Numbered from the stretch's first letter, positions 9,110 to 18,698 are shown. The stretch is 64,000 nucleotides of DNA from Bradyrhizobium sp. CB82 (GCF_029714405.1 NZ_CP121650.1:4593001-4657000), one strand, 5' to 3'. The notes: generated from the sequence alone by a model not told the origin. Made by a program: numbers and translations.

Positions 9110-10645
9110 ATGACGCGCAGGCTTCTCTCGGTTTTGGCAGCCGTTGGCATCGCCGCCAGTCTCACGGCGCTCGCTGCCCCCGCGCATGCCGAAAAGCGCG
9201 TCGCGCTCGTGATAGGCAATAACGACTACAGGAACGTTCCAAAACTGCTCAAGGCCGTCAACGACGCCCGCACCATGGGCGATACGCTCAAGCAGCTCGG
9301 CTTCTCCGTGATGGTAGCTGAGAACCAGAATCGCCAGCAGTTCTCTGAGACGCTGCTCACCTTCGACAGGGCGATCGAGCCCGGCGACACCGCGTTCTTC
9401 TTCTATGCCGGGCACGGTTTCGAGATCGCGGGCCAGAACTATTTGCTGCCGACCGACGTGCCGGCGGCGACCGAAGGGCAGGAAGAGCTGGTGCGCGATT
9501 CCTCCATCCTCGCCGACCGCATCGTCGAGCGGCTCCAGAACAAGAAGGCGCGCACTGCGATCCTCGTGTTCGATGCCTGCCGCAACAATCCGTTCGAGCG
9601 CACCGGCACGCGCGCGGTCGCCGGCGGCGGAGGCCTCGCGCCGATGACGCAGTTGCCGGAAGGCGTGTTCTCGGTGTTCTCCGCCGGCCCCCGCCAGACC
9701 GCGCTCGATCGTCTGTCGAACGACGATGCCAATCCCAATTCGGTGTTCACGCGCACGTTTGCCAAGGAACTGTTGCAGCCCGGCGAGAACCTCGTGCAGG
9801 TGGCTCAGCATACCCGGCGGCTCGTCAGCGAGATGGCCGACACGGTCAAGCACAAGCAGGTGCCGGTCTATTTCGACCAGATGGTCGACGACGTCTTTCT
9901 GAATGGTTCGGCAAAGGTCGCGTCCGACGCCGCGTCACGTCCGGACGACCCGCCGCCGCAGAAGGTCGCGGCGCTGCCGCCGGTCTCGGTGCCGCGCGTC
10001 CCGAAGGAGGAGGTCACCAACGCGCCGATTGCGAACTTCTCGCGCCACAGCAGTGGTTGGACGGTGACGTTTTCCTTTGCAGACCCGACCCTCGGCGTTT
10101 CCTGGCGGATGGCCGGCAACGGCGATTTCCGCGAGACCGGCTTCATCGACGCGCTCGACCCGCGCACCCGCAAGCGGATGCCGAACCCGTCGATCGAGCT
10201 GCCGCCGGACGCGCAGGCCGGTACCATCGAGGTGCGCTATGTGGATGCCTCCGGCGACATGCAGGGTCCGTTTCCGATCAAGTTCGAGCCCGAGGCTGCG
10301 CTGCTCCGCGATCAGCGCAAGATCCTCGACATGACCGCGACGAGCTGGCTGTCGTTCCGCGAGTTCAACGGGCTGCTGGTCTACTATACCCATCTGGTTT
10401 CTTATCGCTGCGCCATCCGCGAGGTGCGCATCGGCATCGACACCGCGGTGCCGAACCAGGTGCTGAAGATACCGCCTTGCAACATGAGGGACCCGACCGG
10501 GGACCCTTCGGGAATTTCCGCCGGCATGCCGCTCTACATGAAGCTCGCGCCCTCGACGCAGTTCGTCTCCGTCGAGCTGACCTACCGCGACGGCAGCGTG
10601 TCGGAGATCAAGAGCTTTCGCACTGCGAACCGCAGCAACAACTGA
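9110..10645 (+). CDS. Secreted caspase-like (peptidase C14) protein
   Basis: A 511-residue protein with a signal peptide (MTRRLLSVLAAVGIAASL, cleavage near AHA-E at residue 27) and a caspase-fold domain to about residue 285. The catalytic dyad is present: His about 102 in FFFYAGHG and Cys about 157 in VFDACRNNPF. The C-terminal half carries a Pro-rich linker and what looks like a beta-rich domain. Similar proteins are frequent in Bradyrhizobium, with unknown substrates. An ATG at 9038 is in frame but would bury the signal peptide, so ATG 9110 is chosen. Orthocaspase or metacaspase-like activity (Arg/Lys specificity) is inferred, not shown. Confidence 0.87.
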   Translation: MTRRLLSVLAAVGIAASLTALAAPAHAEKRVALVIGNNDYRNVPKLLKAVNDARTMGDTLKQLGFSVMVAENQNRQQFSETLLTFDRAIEPGDTAFFFYAGHGFEIAGQNYLLPTDVPAATEGQEELVRDSSILADRIVERLQNKKARTAILVFDACRNNPFERTGTRAVAGGGGLAPMTQLPEGVFSVFSAGPRQTALDRLSNDDANPNSVFTRTFAKELLQPGENLVQVAQHTRRLVSEMADTVKHKQVPVYFDQMVDDVFLNGSAKVASDAASRPDDPPPQKVAALPPVSVPRVPKEEVTNAPIANFSRHSSGWTVTFSFADPTLGVSWRMAGNGDFRETGFIDALDPRTRKRMPNPSIELPPDAQAGTIEVRYVDASGDMQGPFPIKFEPEAALLRDQRKILDMTATSWLSFREFNGLLVYYTHLVSYRCAIREVRIGIDTAVPNQVLKIPPCNMRDPTGDPSGISAGMPLYMKLAPSTQFVSVELTYRDGSVSEIKSFRTANRSNN

Positions 10646-10715
10646 ACGGTTCGATTTGACCCATGAGGCTGGCTTCGAGGTGCAGCCCCCTTCTGCCGCA
10701 CCGTGCGGTGAATTC

Positions 10716-11603
10716 TCAGACGGGCGCCGTCAGATATCGTGCGTAGATATCCGCGCGCCTGTCTGTGGCGAGCCCGACATAGCTTCGATAGCGGGCGACG
10801 TCATCAAGGTCGATTTCCGCGCGTACGACGTCCTCGTCCTCCGAGGTGGACTGCGCGAGAATCTTGCCGTCCGGCGCAACGATGACGCTTCGGCCCATGA
10901 AGGCGCAATTGCCCTGCCTGCCAGCGCGGTTGCAACTGAGGAAGAAGAGGCCATTTTCGGTCGCGCGCGTGTAGGCGCGGTGCGTGAATATCTGCTCATC
11001 CTCCAGGGGCTTGTCCTGGGGCCGGAAAGACGCCCAAACATTCGTGACGATCTGCGCGCCTTGCAGCATGAGTGCCCGCGTCAATTCCGGAAACCGGATG
11101 TCGTAGCAAATCTGCATCCCGATCGGGCCCAACGTCGTCTGCTGCACGGAGATGCTCTCGCCGGCCATGAAGTAGAGCTTTTCCAGATGCCAGCGGTGAA
11201 TCTTGTGGTAGGTGCCGAGCACGCCGTGGGGACCAATCAGGATCGAGGCATTATGCATGGCACCCTGCTGCACCGGATGACGAAGGGCGAGCCCGACAAC
11301 AACATGGAGGCTGTGCTCGCGAGCCAGGTCGCACAGCGACTTGATGAAGGGGCCGTTCACCGGTTCTGCTGCTTGAAATAATCGGAAGGCATACTGTTCT
11401 GATCCGCCGGAAGCCGGGCTGAAAGGGGCGCCCGGCGTCAGCGGCTCCACGTATCCCGTGTTCGACAGCTCTGGGAACACGATCAACTGCGCGCCTGCCT
11501 TTGCCTCCGATAGGATCGCTGCTCGCATTCGCTCGAGATTCGACTCCGGCTCCAGCACTTTGGCATCAAACTGGATCAGGCTCACGCTCACTTTGCCGGT
11601 CAT
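10716..11603 (-). CDS. Carbon-nitrogen hydrolase (nitrilase superfamily)
   Basis: A 295-residue amidase-type hydrolase. The Glu-Lys-Cys triad is intact: Glu about 45 (FPELSNTGY), Lys about 134 (YHKIHRWHLEK) and Cys about 166 (QICYDIRFPE). This family cleaves C-N bonds in amides, carbamoyl compounds or nitriles; the precise substrate cannot be read from sequence. It is the last gene of a minus-strand set MFS transporter, M81 peptidase, hydrolase, 70 bases after the peptidase gene, so uptake and stepwise breakdown of an amide- or peptide-like compound is plausible (inference). Confidence 0.88.
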   Translation of the reverse strand: MTGKVSVSLIQFDAKVLEPESNLERMRAAILSEAKAGAQLIVFPELSNTGYVEPLTPGAPFSPASGGSEQYAFRLFQAAEPVNGPFIKSLCDLAREHSLHVVVGLALRHPVQQGAMHNASILIGPHGVLGTYHKIHRWHLEKLYFMAGESISVQQTTLGPIGMQICYDIRFPELTRALMLQGAQIVTNVWASFRPQDKPLEDEQIFTHRAYTRATENGLFFLSCNRAGRQGNCAFMGRSVIVAPDGKILAQSTSEDEDVVRAEIDLDDVARYRSYVGLATDRRADIYARYLTAPV

Positions 11604-11673
11604 CGCTTGTTCGTTCTCCTGTGGCGGGCCAGACGTTCCGCGCGTGTCCCCCTCTGCTCGTGTTCAGACGACA

Positions 11674-13215
11674 TCAACGGGCACCTTCAGGAGCCAGAGG
11701 AAACACACGATGCGTATCCAGCCGCTCGTAGGGCAGGAGCCGCAGGTCGGCGACGCCGTGGTCCGGTGTATCCACGATCAGAATTTCCTCCGCCAGTCCC
11801 TCGTAGAAGGCACGGAAATGGGTCTTGGAACGAAGCACGATGATGTCGAAGTCTTCCGGACGCAACCCGAAAACTCCGAATGCATCGCCATCGACCGCGA
11901 ATGCAAAAGCGCTGACGACACTCACCGACACGCCATCGACATCAAGCAACGCCGTCATTCCCAGGTCGACGGGCATGCCATGCATGTAGGAGCCCGACAC
12001 GCGATACGACTTCGGGCCCGCCCACAGCACGCGTGCGGCGACGTCGAGCGTCGGCCCCGCCTTCTCCGAGCTGTGGCCGCCAAGCTCGAGATTCACCACC
12101 GCACCAACGCCGGCTTCGAACGCCTTCTGCGCAGCGGCTGCATCCCAGAGAAATGGCACGGCAGCCCGCGGGACACGGCGCTTGAGCAGCTCGGCCAGCA
12201 GGTACGTTGAATCGTTCATTCGGTCTGCGTGCTCGACCAGGACATAGGGGCGTCCCGCCGCCTTGCGCGTCATCAGGCCCGTGCATGCCCGGGAGACCGC
12301 CGACTCTGCGGTGTAGATGTCGAACGGGCTGTAGAGTGCATGCCGTTCGCTCCAGATCCGATCCGAAAGATGGTCCGCGACCCTCCGAGCGCGGTCGGGG
12401 TCGCCGTCCGTGACGCACAGCACCGAGAAGCCGGCATTGTGCGCGTCTGCATAGGAAAAGCCCGCCATCAACGAAATATCGGTGTAGCGCTCGCTGTCGC
12501 GTTCGATTTGCTGTCCTTCCTCGATGATATCCGCCAGGGGGCGCAGCGCGGTCGCGCTGAAGATCGATGGGACGAGCACGCCTGGTTTTGCGATCGCCCA
12601 CGCCGGCGAAATCTGTCCCCGCAGCGTGCGCAGCATGCAGGTGGCGGCGCGGCGTCCCGTGTCCCCCGTATCGGTATGCGGCGATTTTCGATAGGCGAAC
12701 GCTGCGGTCGCGTTCTTCAGCGTGTCTGCGTCGATGTTGCCATGGTAGTCGAGGGCGACGATCAAGGGCTTGTCCTGCCCCAGGGCGGCGCGGACTGTGT
12801 CGATGATGAAGCGCTCGGGATCCGGATAGGAAGCCGTCCAGCACGCGCCGTGGAGGAAGAGCAGCACGCCATCCAGGTCCGACAGAGCGCGGATACCGGC
12901 TGCCATCTCGTCCGCGTAACGTCTGACGGCCTCGTCGGTCGCGGGCCCGACGGCACCGAGGGCCGTGTGCACGAGCGGAGCCAACTCCACGCCGTCCTGT
13001 TCGCAGACCTCGATGAAGCCGCCCATCACGGTGTTGGTGCCTCGGAGTTCTTCGACGATGCGGCTCCCGCGCAGGGCCACCTGCTCGAAATCGTCCCAGG
13101 TCGAGGCGGTTGGCAGGAAACTCACGGACTCGATATGAAATCCGGCGGTCGCAATCCGAAACGGTTTGTGCAGGCCATGCTTGGGGGTGGAGGGAATTGG
13201 AGCCTTGGAGACCAT
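11674..13215 (-). CDS. M81 (MlrC-type) metallopeptidase
   Basis: A 513-residue member of the M81 family, whose founder MlrC (microcystinase C) degrades linear microcystin peptides. Visible family features are ATAGFHIESVSF near residue 25, DYHGNI and HTDTGDTG near residues 170-195, and VNLELGGHSS further on, all with candidate metal ligands. No signal peptide, so cytosolic. It starts 10 bases after the MFS stop with GGGGG upstream, so it is in one operon with the transporter. Most M81 homologues outside cyanotoxin degraders have unknown substrates; I would not predict microcystin breakdown. Confidence 0.87.
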   Translation of the reverse strand: MVSKAPIPSTPKHGLHKPFRIATAGFHIESVSFLPTASTWDDFEQVALRGSRIVEELRGTNTVMGGFIEVCEQDGVELAPLVHTALGAVGPATDEAVRRYADEMAAGIRALSDLDGVLLFLHGACWTASYPDPERFIIDTVRAALGQDKPLIVALDYHGNIDADTLKNATAAFAYRKSPHTDTGDTGRRAATCMLRTLRGQISPAWAIAKPGVLVPSIFSATALRPLADIIEEGQQIERDSERYTDISLMAGFSYADAHNAGFSVLCVTDGDPDRARRVADHLSDRIWSERHALYSPFDIYTAESAVSRACTGLMTRKAAGRPYVLVEHADRMNDSTYLLAELLKRRVPRAAVPFLWDAAAAQKAFEAGVGAVVNLELGGHSSEKAGPTLDVAARVLWAGPKSYRVSGSYMHGMPVDLGMTALLDVDGVSVSVVSAFAFAVDGDAFGVFGLRPEDFDIIVLRSKTHFRAFYEGLAEEILIVDTPDHGVADLRLLPYERLDTHRVFPLAPEGAR

Positions 13216-13224
13216 GTCGCCCCC

Positions 13225-14565
13225 TTAGGATGAGACGATATGCCGGGCCATCAGGTGCCGCGGAATCGCAAAGATCAGCCCAGCCGCGGCGAACAGCGCG
13301 ATCGCCAGCAGCGAAACACCGGCCGTCATGCTGCCCGTTAGTTGACCGAGGAGCCCGAGGACCGCCGGACCGGCAAAGCCCGCGATCGCCGCGCCGATAT
13401 TGACCAGTCCGGCGCCGCTGGCCGCCGCGGTTCCGGCAAGCACGCGCGATGGCAGGCTCCAGAACATGGCAAGCGTGCACTGGATGCCGCAGATGCCGAC
13501 GGTCATGCACAGGAGGGACAGCAATGGCACGTCTCGCGTGGTCACACCCGCGACCAGGGCGATGCCGCCAGCGATCAGGGGCAGCGCGGTGTGCCAGAGT
13601 CTCTCGCCGGTTTTCACCGAGTGGAACGAGTTGAGCAGCATGGCGCAGGCGGCAACGAGGTACGGCACCGCAGTCACGATACCGATCTGGAAGTTCGTCA
13701 GCCCGCCTATTGATTTGATCATGCTCGGCATCCAGAAAACGAGGCCGTAATTGCCAAGGTTGTAGAGAAACGTCGTCGCGAACAGAATCCACAGCGTCGG
13801 CTCGCGCAACGCTGGCAACAAGCTCGTCTGCTTGTCCCGGGCTTCCAGGGCGAGCTCTCGCTGCACCAGGGCTTTCTCGCCGGCCGTTAACCAGGCAACA
13901 TCGTCCGGCCGTTCGACGATCGCCCTGATCGCGAACAATCCAAGCAACAACGCGGGCAGTCCCTCGAGCAGGAACATCCACTGCCAGCCCTTTAGACCGT
14001 AGCCGCCATGGGTGACGTCCATGATCCAGCCGGACAGCGGACCGCCGAGGATCACCCCGAGAGGCAGGGCAAGGAACAGCAAGGACATCACCTTGCTCAG
14101 CCTGTACGAGGGAAACCATAGGCTGAAGCAGGCAATGACGGCCGGGAAGAACGCTGCTTCGGTGACCCCGAGCAGAAAGCGAAGTGCGTAGAAGCTGGCT
14201 TCGTCCCGCGTCAGCAGGGTCGTCATAGAGACAAGCCCCCATGCGATCATCGATCCCGCGATGCAATTGCGCGGGCCGTAGAGCTGAACCAGGTAGCCGG
14301 CGGGCACCTGGAGCAGGAGATAGCCGATGAAGAACAAGCCTGCGCCGAGGCCATAAGCGGCCTCGCTCAGACTGAGGTCACTGACCATGCCGAGCTTGGC
14401 GAAGCCGACGTTCACCCGATCCAAATAGCCAAAGAAATAGCAGGCGAGGATGAAGGGCATGATGTGAAGCACGATCTTCCGGTACGTCGCGTCCGCTCCG
14501 GTCACCTCGGGTGTTGCGGCCGCGGCGATCGGCATGGTCGAAGCAAGTTGCTGCTGGGTGGGCAT
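13225..14565 (-). CDS. MFS transporter, anion/cation symporter type
   Basis: A 446-residue, 12-helix major facilitator of the ACS (phthalate permease-like) group, which imports organic anions. The first loop has FFGYLDRVNVGFAK, followed by GLGAGLFFIGYLLLQVPAGY, and the loop 4/5 segment has LRFLLGVTEAAFFPAV. It is the first gene of the minus-strand operon and is divergent from the LysR gene, a standard arrangement for substrate-inducible catabolic loci. Likely the importer for the compound handled by the M81 and nitrilase-type enzymes (inference). Confidence 0.9.
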   Translation of the reverse strand: MPTQQQLASTMPIAAAATPEVTGADATYRKIVLHIMPFILACYFFGYLDRVNVGFAKLGMVSDLSLSEAAYGLGAGLFFIGYLLLQVPAGYLVQLYGPRNCIAGSMIAWGLVSMTTLLTRDEASFYALRFLLGVTEAAFFPAVIACFSLWFPSYRLSKVMSLLFLALPLGVILGGPLSGWIMDVTHGGYGLKGWQWMFLLEGLPALLLGLFAIRAIVERPDDVAWLTAGEKALVQRELALEARDKQTSLLPALREPTLWILFATTFLYNLGNYGLVFWMPSMIKSIGGLTNFQIGIVTAVPYLVAACAMLLNSFHSVKTGERLWHTALPLIAGGIALVAGVTTRDVPLLSLLCMTVGICGIQCTLAMFWSLPSRVLAGTAAASGAGLVNIGAAIAGFAGPAVLGLLGQLTGSMTAGVSLLAIALFAAAGLIFAIPRHLMARHIVSS

Positions 14566-14600
14566 CGGTGCTACCTGTTCCCTTTGTGGCTATCCGCCAG

Positions 14601-14619
14601 GATGGTAGGAACCGCCATC
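14601..14619. promoter_or_regulatory. Candidate LysR operator
   Basis: GATGG-N9-CCATC, a 19-bp interrupted palindrome in the 99-base gap between the divergent MFS and LysR genes. LysR regulators usually bind such dyads between their own gene and the target operon. The match is to the general pattern only. Confidence 0.4.
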
Positions 14620-14664
14620 ATTGAGGTCCAATGCGGGTTCGCTTGCGACTGATGAGACTCCCGC

Positions 14665-15609
14665 ATGAAAGTCGAGAACGCTGAACTCGAGGCCTTCGTG
14701 GTCGCGGCGGAGCTGCTGAATTTCCAGCGTGCCGCTGAGAAACTCCATCTGACCCAGCCTGGCCTGTCGCGCCGGATCCAGAAGCTGGAGCAGACGCTGG
14801 GTGTGGAGCTGTTCAGCCGCACCACGAGGTCGGTTGTTCTCACCGGAGCTGGACGCCATTTCCTTCCAATGGCTCGCCAGCAGATCAACAACCTCAACGG
14901 GATGCTGGATTCGATCCGCGAGGTCGCTGAGAGGCGCTTCGGCAAGATACGGGTGGCCAGCATTCCGACCGTCGTGTGCCAGGCCTTTCCGTCCTTGCTG
15001 AGGACGTTCACCGAGCGGCATCCGAATGTCGGTGTGCAGGTCTTCGATGGCAACCAGGACTTTGTCGTTCGTCAGGTCTTGTCGGGATTGGCCGAATTCG
15101 GCATCGGTGTGGATCCGGGCACAGATCCGGATCTAACGTTCGCACCGTTGTTGGCAGATCGTTTCGTCCTGGCCGTGCACAAGGACGACGCGCTGGCCGC
15201 GCGTCACGAGGTGACCCTGCAAGAGCTACAGGCGATGGCGAAAGTTCGGCTCGTCATTGGCGGGCGCGACAGTGGCAACAGGCTCCTGCTGGAAGTGTTG
15301 CTCGGAAATGCCGCCCTGAAGCTGCGGTGGTTCTACGAGGTCGAGCACGTTTCCTGCATCCTTGGATTTCTGGAAGCAGGCGTCGGCTGCGCCATCTTGC
15401 CGGCCATGGCCCTGCCGACAACTGCCGGCTCCAATATCCGGGCCGTTCCCATCTCTGCCCCTGAAATCAAGCGTACGGTTGGCGTCATTCGCCATAGGTC
15501 ACTCAGCATCTCGCCGCTGGCCAGTGAGTTCCTCGATCTTGTCACTCAGCATCTTGGTGCCGAGCCGGCGCGACAATCGTTGTTGAAACCGCCGAGAACC
15601 GGATCATGA
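14665..15609 (+). CDS. LysR-family regulator
   Basis: A 314-residue LysR-type regulator. The N-terminal winged helix-turn-helix is clear (FVVAAELLNFQRAAEKLHLTQPGLSRRIQKLE is the recognition region, residues about 11-42), followed by the two-lobed effector-binding domain. It is transcribed away from the MFS-M81-hydrolase operon and probably activates it in response to the imported compound. Its stop overlaps the ATG of the FAD monooxygenase gene by 4 bases, so the monooxygenase is co-transcribed and coupled with its regulator. Confidence 0.92.
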   Translation: MKVENAELEAFVVAAELLNFQRAAEKLHLTQPGLSRRIQKLEQTLGVELFSRTTRSVVLTGAGRHFLPMARQQINNLNGMLDSIREVAERRFGKIRVASIPTVVCQAFPSLLRTFTERHPNVGVQVFDGNQDFVVRQVLSGLAEFGIGVDPGTDPDLTFAPLLADRFVLAVHKDDALAARHEVTLQELQAMAKVRLVIGGRDSGNRLLLEVLLGNAALKLRWFYEVEHVSCILGFLEAGVGCAILPAMALPTTAGSNIRAVPISAPEIKRTVGVIRHRSLSISPLASEFLDLVTQHLGAEPARQSLLKPPRTGS

Positions 15610-16865
15610 ACGCCAACGCGCTGCAACAGCCAACCGCACCTCGTTCCATGAAAGTCCGCTGCTGCATCGTCGGCGGCGGGCCGGCCGGGATGATGCTCGG
15701 CTATCTCCTGGGACGCGCCGGCATCGATGTCGCGGTGCTGGAGAAGCATGCGGATTTCTTCCGCGATTTTCGCGGCGATACCGTGCATCCCTCGACGCTC
15801 CAGGTCATGGACGAGCTCGGCCTGATCGACGGTTTCCTGAAACTGCCGCATCAACGCTTGCAGACGCTCGACGGCATGTTCGGCGGCACGCCGGTGCGCA
15901 TCGCCGATATCCGCCGGCTTGACACCAAATACCCCTTCATCGCCTTCATGCCGCAATGGGACTTCTTGAATTTCTTGCGCGAGAGCGGTCAGCGCTTTCC
16001 CTCGCTCAAGGTGATGATGAGCACTGAGGCAACCGACCTGATCCGGCGCGGCGAGGCGATTGCCGGCGTGCGCGCGACGACGCCGGAAGGTCCGATCGAC
16101 ATCGAGGCGGATCTGACCATCGCCTGCGACGGCCGTCATTCGACGGTTCGCCAGCGCGCGGGCCTCGCAGTCGAGGAGATCGGCGCGCCGATGGACGTGC
16201 TGTGGTTTCGCGCCGGACAGCGGCCGAACGAATCCGAGAACGTGTTCGCGCGCGTCGAGCCCGGCAAGATGATGATCACCTTCGATCGCGGCGAGTACTG
16301 GCAATGCGCCTATGTCATCGCCAAAGGGCAGTATGACGCGGTGAAGGCGAGGGGGCTGCAAGCACTGCTCGACGAGGTCGTCCGCATGGCGCCGATCCTT
16401 TCATCCGGAATCTCCGACGTGAAGAGCTGGGACGACGTCAAGCTCCTTACCGTCGCGATCAACCGCATGAAGCGCTGGACCCGGCCGGGCCTGCTCTGCA
16501 TCGGCGATGCCGCGCACGCGATGTCGCCGGTCGGCGGCGTCGGCGTCAATCTCGCGGTCCAGGATGCGGTTGCGACCGCCAATCTGCTTGCGGACAAGAT
16601 CCGGAACGGCTGCCCATCCGAAGACGAGCTCGACGCCGTGCGGCAGCGGCGAGCATTTCCGGTAAAGATGACGCAGGCGATGCAGGTCGTCGTGCAGAAC
16701 AACATCATCAGCGGTGCACTCAGGCCCGGCAACCAGCCCGTGAAGGTTCCGCTGATCGTGCGCTTGGTCACGGCGCTGCCGTGGCTCCAGAAAATTCCTG
16801 CGCGCTTTATCGCACTCGGCGTACGACCGGAGCACGTACATTCGCCGGTCGCGCGCGCATCGTGA
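15606..16865 (+). CDS. FAD-dependent monooxygenase (PHBH fold)
   Basis: A 419-residue flavoprotein of the p-hydroxybenzoate hydroxylase type. The dinucleotide-binding motif is GGGPAGMMLG (about residues 22-31), with the DG motif in ACDGRHSTVRQ and the GD motif in GDAAHAMSPVGGVGVN. Such enzymes hydroxylate aromatic or quinone-like substrates with NAD(P)H and O2. The ATG lies within the LysR stop codon. Its link to the divergent MFS-peptidase-hydrolase operon is by position only. The substrate is unknown; ubiquinone-type hydroxylases are a less likely alternative. Confidence 0.87.
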   Translation: MNANALQQPTAPRSMKVRCCIVGGGPAGMMLGYLLGRAGIDVAVLEKHADFFRDFRGDTVHPSTLQVMDELGLIDGFLKLPHQRLQTLDGMFGGTPVRIADIRRLDTKYPFIAFMPQWDFLNFLRESGQRFPSLKVMMSTEATDLIRRGEAIAGVRATTPEGPIDIEADLTIACDGRHSTVRQRAGLAVEEIGAPMDVLWFRAGQRPNESENVFARVEPGKMMITFDRGEYWQCAYVIAKGQYDAVKARGLQALLDEVVRMAPILSSGISDVKSWDDVKLLTVAINRMKRWTRPGLLCIGDAAHAMSPVGGVGVNLAVQDAVATANLLADKIRNGCPSEDELDAVRQRRAFPVKMTQAMQVVVQNNIISGALRPGNQPVKVPLIVRLVTALPWLQKIPARFIALGVRPEHVHSPVARAS

Positions 16866-17047
16866 CCGTGTGAACGGTTCGGTAGGGATAACGGCGCGTT
16901 AAATCGCATCGTGCGCGTTGCGCGAGTGCAACAGCGCAATTCGATTCGAAGCGAGCGAAAGCTGTCATGCCGCTTAACTTCGTGGATTCCAATTTTAGTA
17001 AGAACTGTCTGTGAGTGTGCGCCCCATCCAAGGACAAGGGTTGTACA

Positions 17048-17821
17048 ATGCGTTCCAAGTTGATTGCCGCCTTCACCTGCACCACCGCGCTCGTCGCTGC
17101 AGGTCACGCTTTCGCCGCCGATCTCGCCGCGCGGCCCTACACGAAGGCTCCGGCCTATATCGAGCCGCTCTTCAACTGGACGGGTTTCTATGTCGGCGGC
17201 CACATCGGCGGCGCCTGGACGAACGAGCAGTTCATCAACAGCGCGAACACCACGGCATTCGGCGATCTCACGCCGGGCCAGGGCTATCGCCAGCGCGGCT
17301 CCGGCCTCATCGGCGGCGCACAGATCGGTTACAACTGGCAGGCCAGCAACTACGTGTTCGGCCTCGAAGGCACGATCTCCGGGCTCGACAATCGCGGCAC
17401 CGTCGTGAACACGGCGTTCGGCGCAGGTGACGACGTGTTCAGCTGGCGCACCAACGTGCTGGCGACGATCGTCGGCCGTGCCGGCTTCTCCGTGCAGAAC
17501 AACCTGTTCTACATCAAGGGCGGCTACGCCGGCGCGAACAACCGCCTCTCGGTCTCTGATACGGTTGGGCCGGCAACTGGCGCGGGCGGTCAGACGCACT
17601 GGGCAAACGGCTGGACCGTCGGCGCCGGCTGGGAATACGGCATCACCCGCAACTGGATCGTCGGTGTCGAGTACAACTACGCCGCCTTCACAAGCCAGAC
17701 CTATCAGCTCGCCGGCACGGCCGCGGGAACTTACACCTTCGACGCCAAACCGCGCGACATTCAGTGGGCGGTGGTGCGCGCGAGCTACAAGTTCGATGCG
17801 CCCGTCATCGCGCGCTACTGA
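17048..17821 (+). CDS. Outer-membrane beta-barrel (Omp25/31 type)
   Basis: A 257-residue outer-membrane protein with a signal peptide (cleavage near AFA-ADLAA at residue 22) and an 8-stranded barrel pattern. The mature N-terminus AARPYTKAP and the motif FNWTGFYVGGHIGGAW are typical of the rhizobial Omp25/31 group, and the chain ends in a beta-strand (VRASYKFDAPVIARY). The start is ATG 17048; an upstream ATG at 17015 would precede the signal peptide. A strong terminator follows at 17851. Related in kind to the barrel at 19268-20029. Confidence 0.92.
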   Translation: MRSKLIAAFTCTTALVAAGHAFAADLAARPYTKAPAYIEPLFNWTGFYVGGHIGGAWTNEQFINSANTTAFGDLTPGQGYRQRGSGLIGGAQIGYNWQASNYVFGLEGTISGLDNRGTVVNTAFGAGDDVFSWRTNVLATIVGRAGFSVQNNLFYIKGGYAGANNRLSVSDTVGPATGAGGQTHWANGWTVGAGWEYGITRNWIVGVEYNYAAFTSQTYQLAGTAAGTYTFDAKPRDIQWAVVRASYKFDAPVIARY

Positions 17822-17850
17822 GACTGGACAGCCTTCCAGACGAAACGCGA

Positions 17851-17877
17851 AGCCCCGGCGCAAGCCGGGGCTTTTTT
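17851..17877 (+). terminator. Rho-independent terminator after omp
   Basis: AGCCCCGGC and GCCGGGGCT pair across a short loop, followed by six T. It lies 30 bases after the beta-barrel stop and just before the 3' end of the convergent SDR gene. Confidence 0.9.
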
Positions 17878-17894
17878 AATGCGCCGGACGCTTC

Positions 17895-18665
17895 CTACGC
17901 CATCACCGAGAATCCGCCATCGACGGGAATCGCGGTGCCCGTGACGAAATCGGATCCGGATGATGCCAGGAACACCGCGATGCCCGCGAAGTCGTCGATA
18001 TGGCCCCAGCGCCCCGCGGGCGTGCGGGCGAGCACGCGCTCATGCAGTCCAGTCACCTGTTCACGTGCGCCGCGCGTGAGATCGGTGTCGATCCAGCCGG
18101 GCAGGATGGCGTTGACCTGGATGTTGTCGGCCGCCCAGGCGTTGGCGCAGGCGCGCGTGAACTGCACGATGCCGCCCTTGCTCGCCGCATAGGCCGGCGC
18201 GAAGCTCGCGCCGAAGATCGACATCATCGAGCCGATGTTGATCACCTTGCCGTGGCCGGACGCCTTCAGCGCGGGATAGGCTGCCTTCGAGCACACGAAA
18301 GCGCTGGTGAGGTTGGTGTCGATCACCTTGCTCCATTCTTCGAGCTCGAGCTCGTGCGGCGGCTTGCGGATGCTCATGCCGGCATTGTTGACGAGGATGT
18401 CGATGCGGCCGAGTTCCTTTGCGACACGCGCAACCATCGCCTCGACCGCCGTCTTGTCGGTGACGTCGGTCGCAACCGCGATCGCCTTGATGCCGCGCTG
18501 GCGGAGATCCTCGACCGCCGCTTTCGACTTCGCTTCGTTGCGGCCAATCACGGCGATGTCGGCGCCGGCATCGGCGAGCCCGCAAGCCATGCCGAGCCCG
18601 ATGCCACCATTGCCGCCCGTGACGATCGCGACCTTGCCACGGAGATCGAACCGGCTGAGTGTCAT
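17895..18665 (-). CDS. Short-chain dehydrogenase/reductase
   Basis: A 256-residue classical SDR. It has the NAD(P) glycine motif TGGNGGIGLGMA (about residues 16-27), NNAG, the Ser-Tyr-Lys catalytic set (GSMMSIFGASFAPAYAASKGG) and the C-terminal FVTGTAIPVDGGFSV. The closest general type is gluconate 5-dehydrogenase or 3-oxoacyl-ACP reductase-like enzymes; the substrate cannot be fixed. A gene for a small membrane protein lies 33 bases upstream on the same strand and is probably co-transcribed. Confidence 0.9.
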   Translation of the reverse strand: MTLSRFDLRGKVAIVTGGNGGIGLGMACGLADAGADIAVIGRNEAKSKAAVEDLRQRGIKAIAVATDVTDKTAVEAMVARVAKELGRIDILVNNAGMSIRKPPHELELEEWSKVIDTNLTSAFVCSKAAYPALKASGHGKVINIGSMMSIFGASFAPAYAASKGGIVQFTRACANAWAADNIQVNAILPGWIDTDLTRGAREQVTGLHERVLARTPAGRWGHIDDFAGIAVFLASSGSDFVTGTAIPVDGGFSVMA

Positions 18666-18698
18666 GCTGTGATGTCCTTTTCTTCTTGTTTGTTTCTT

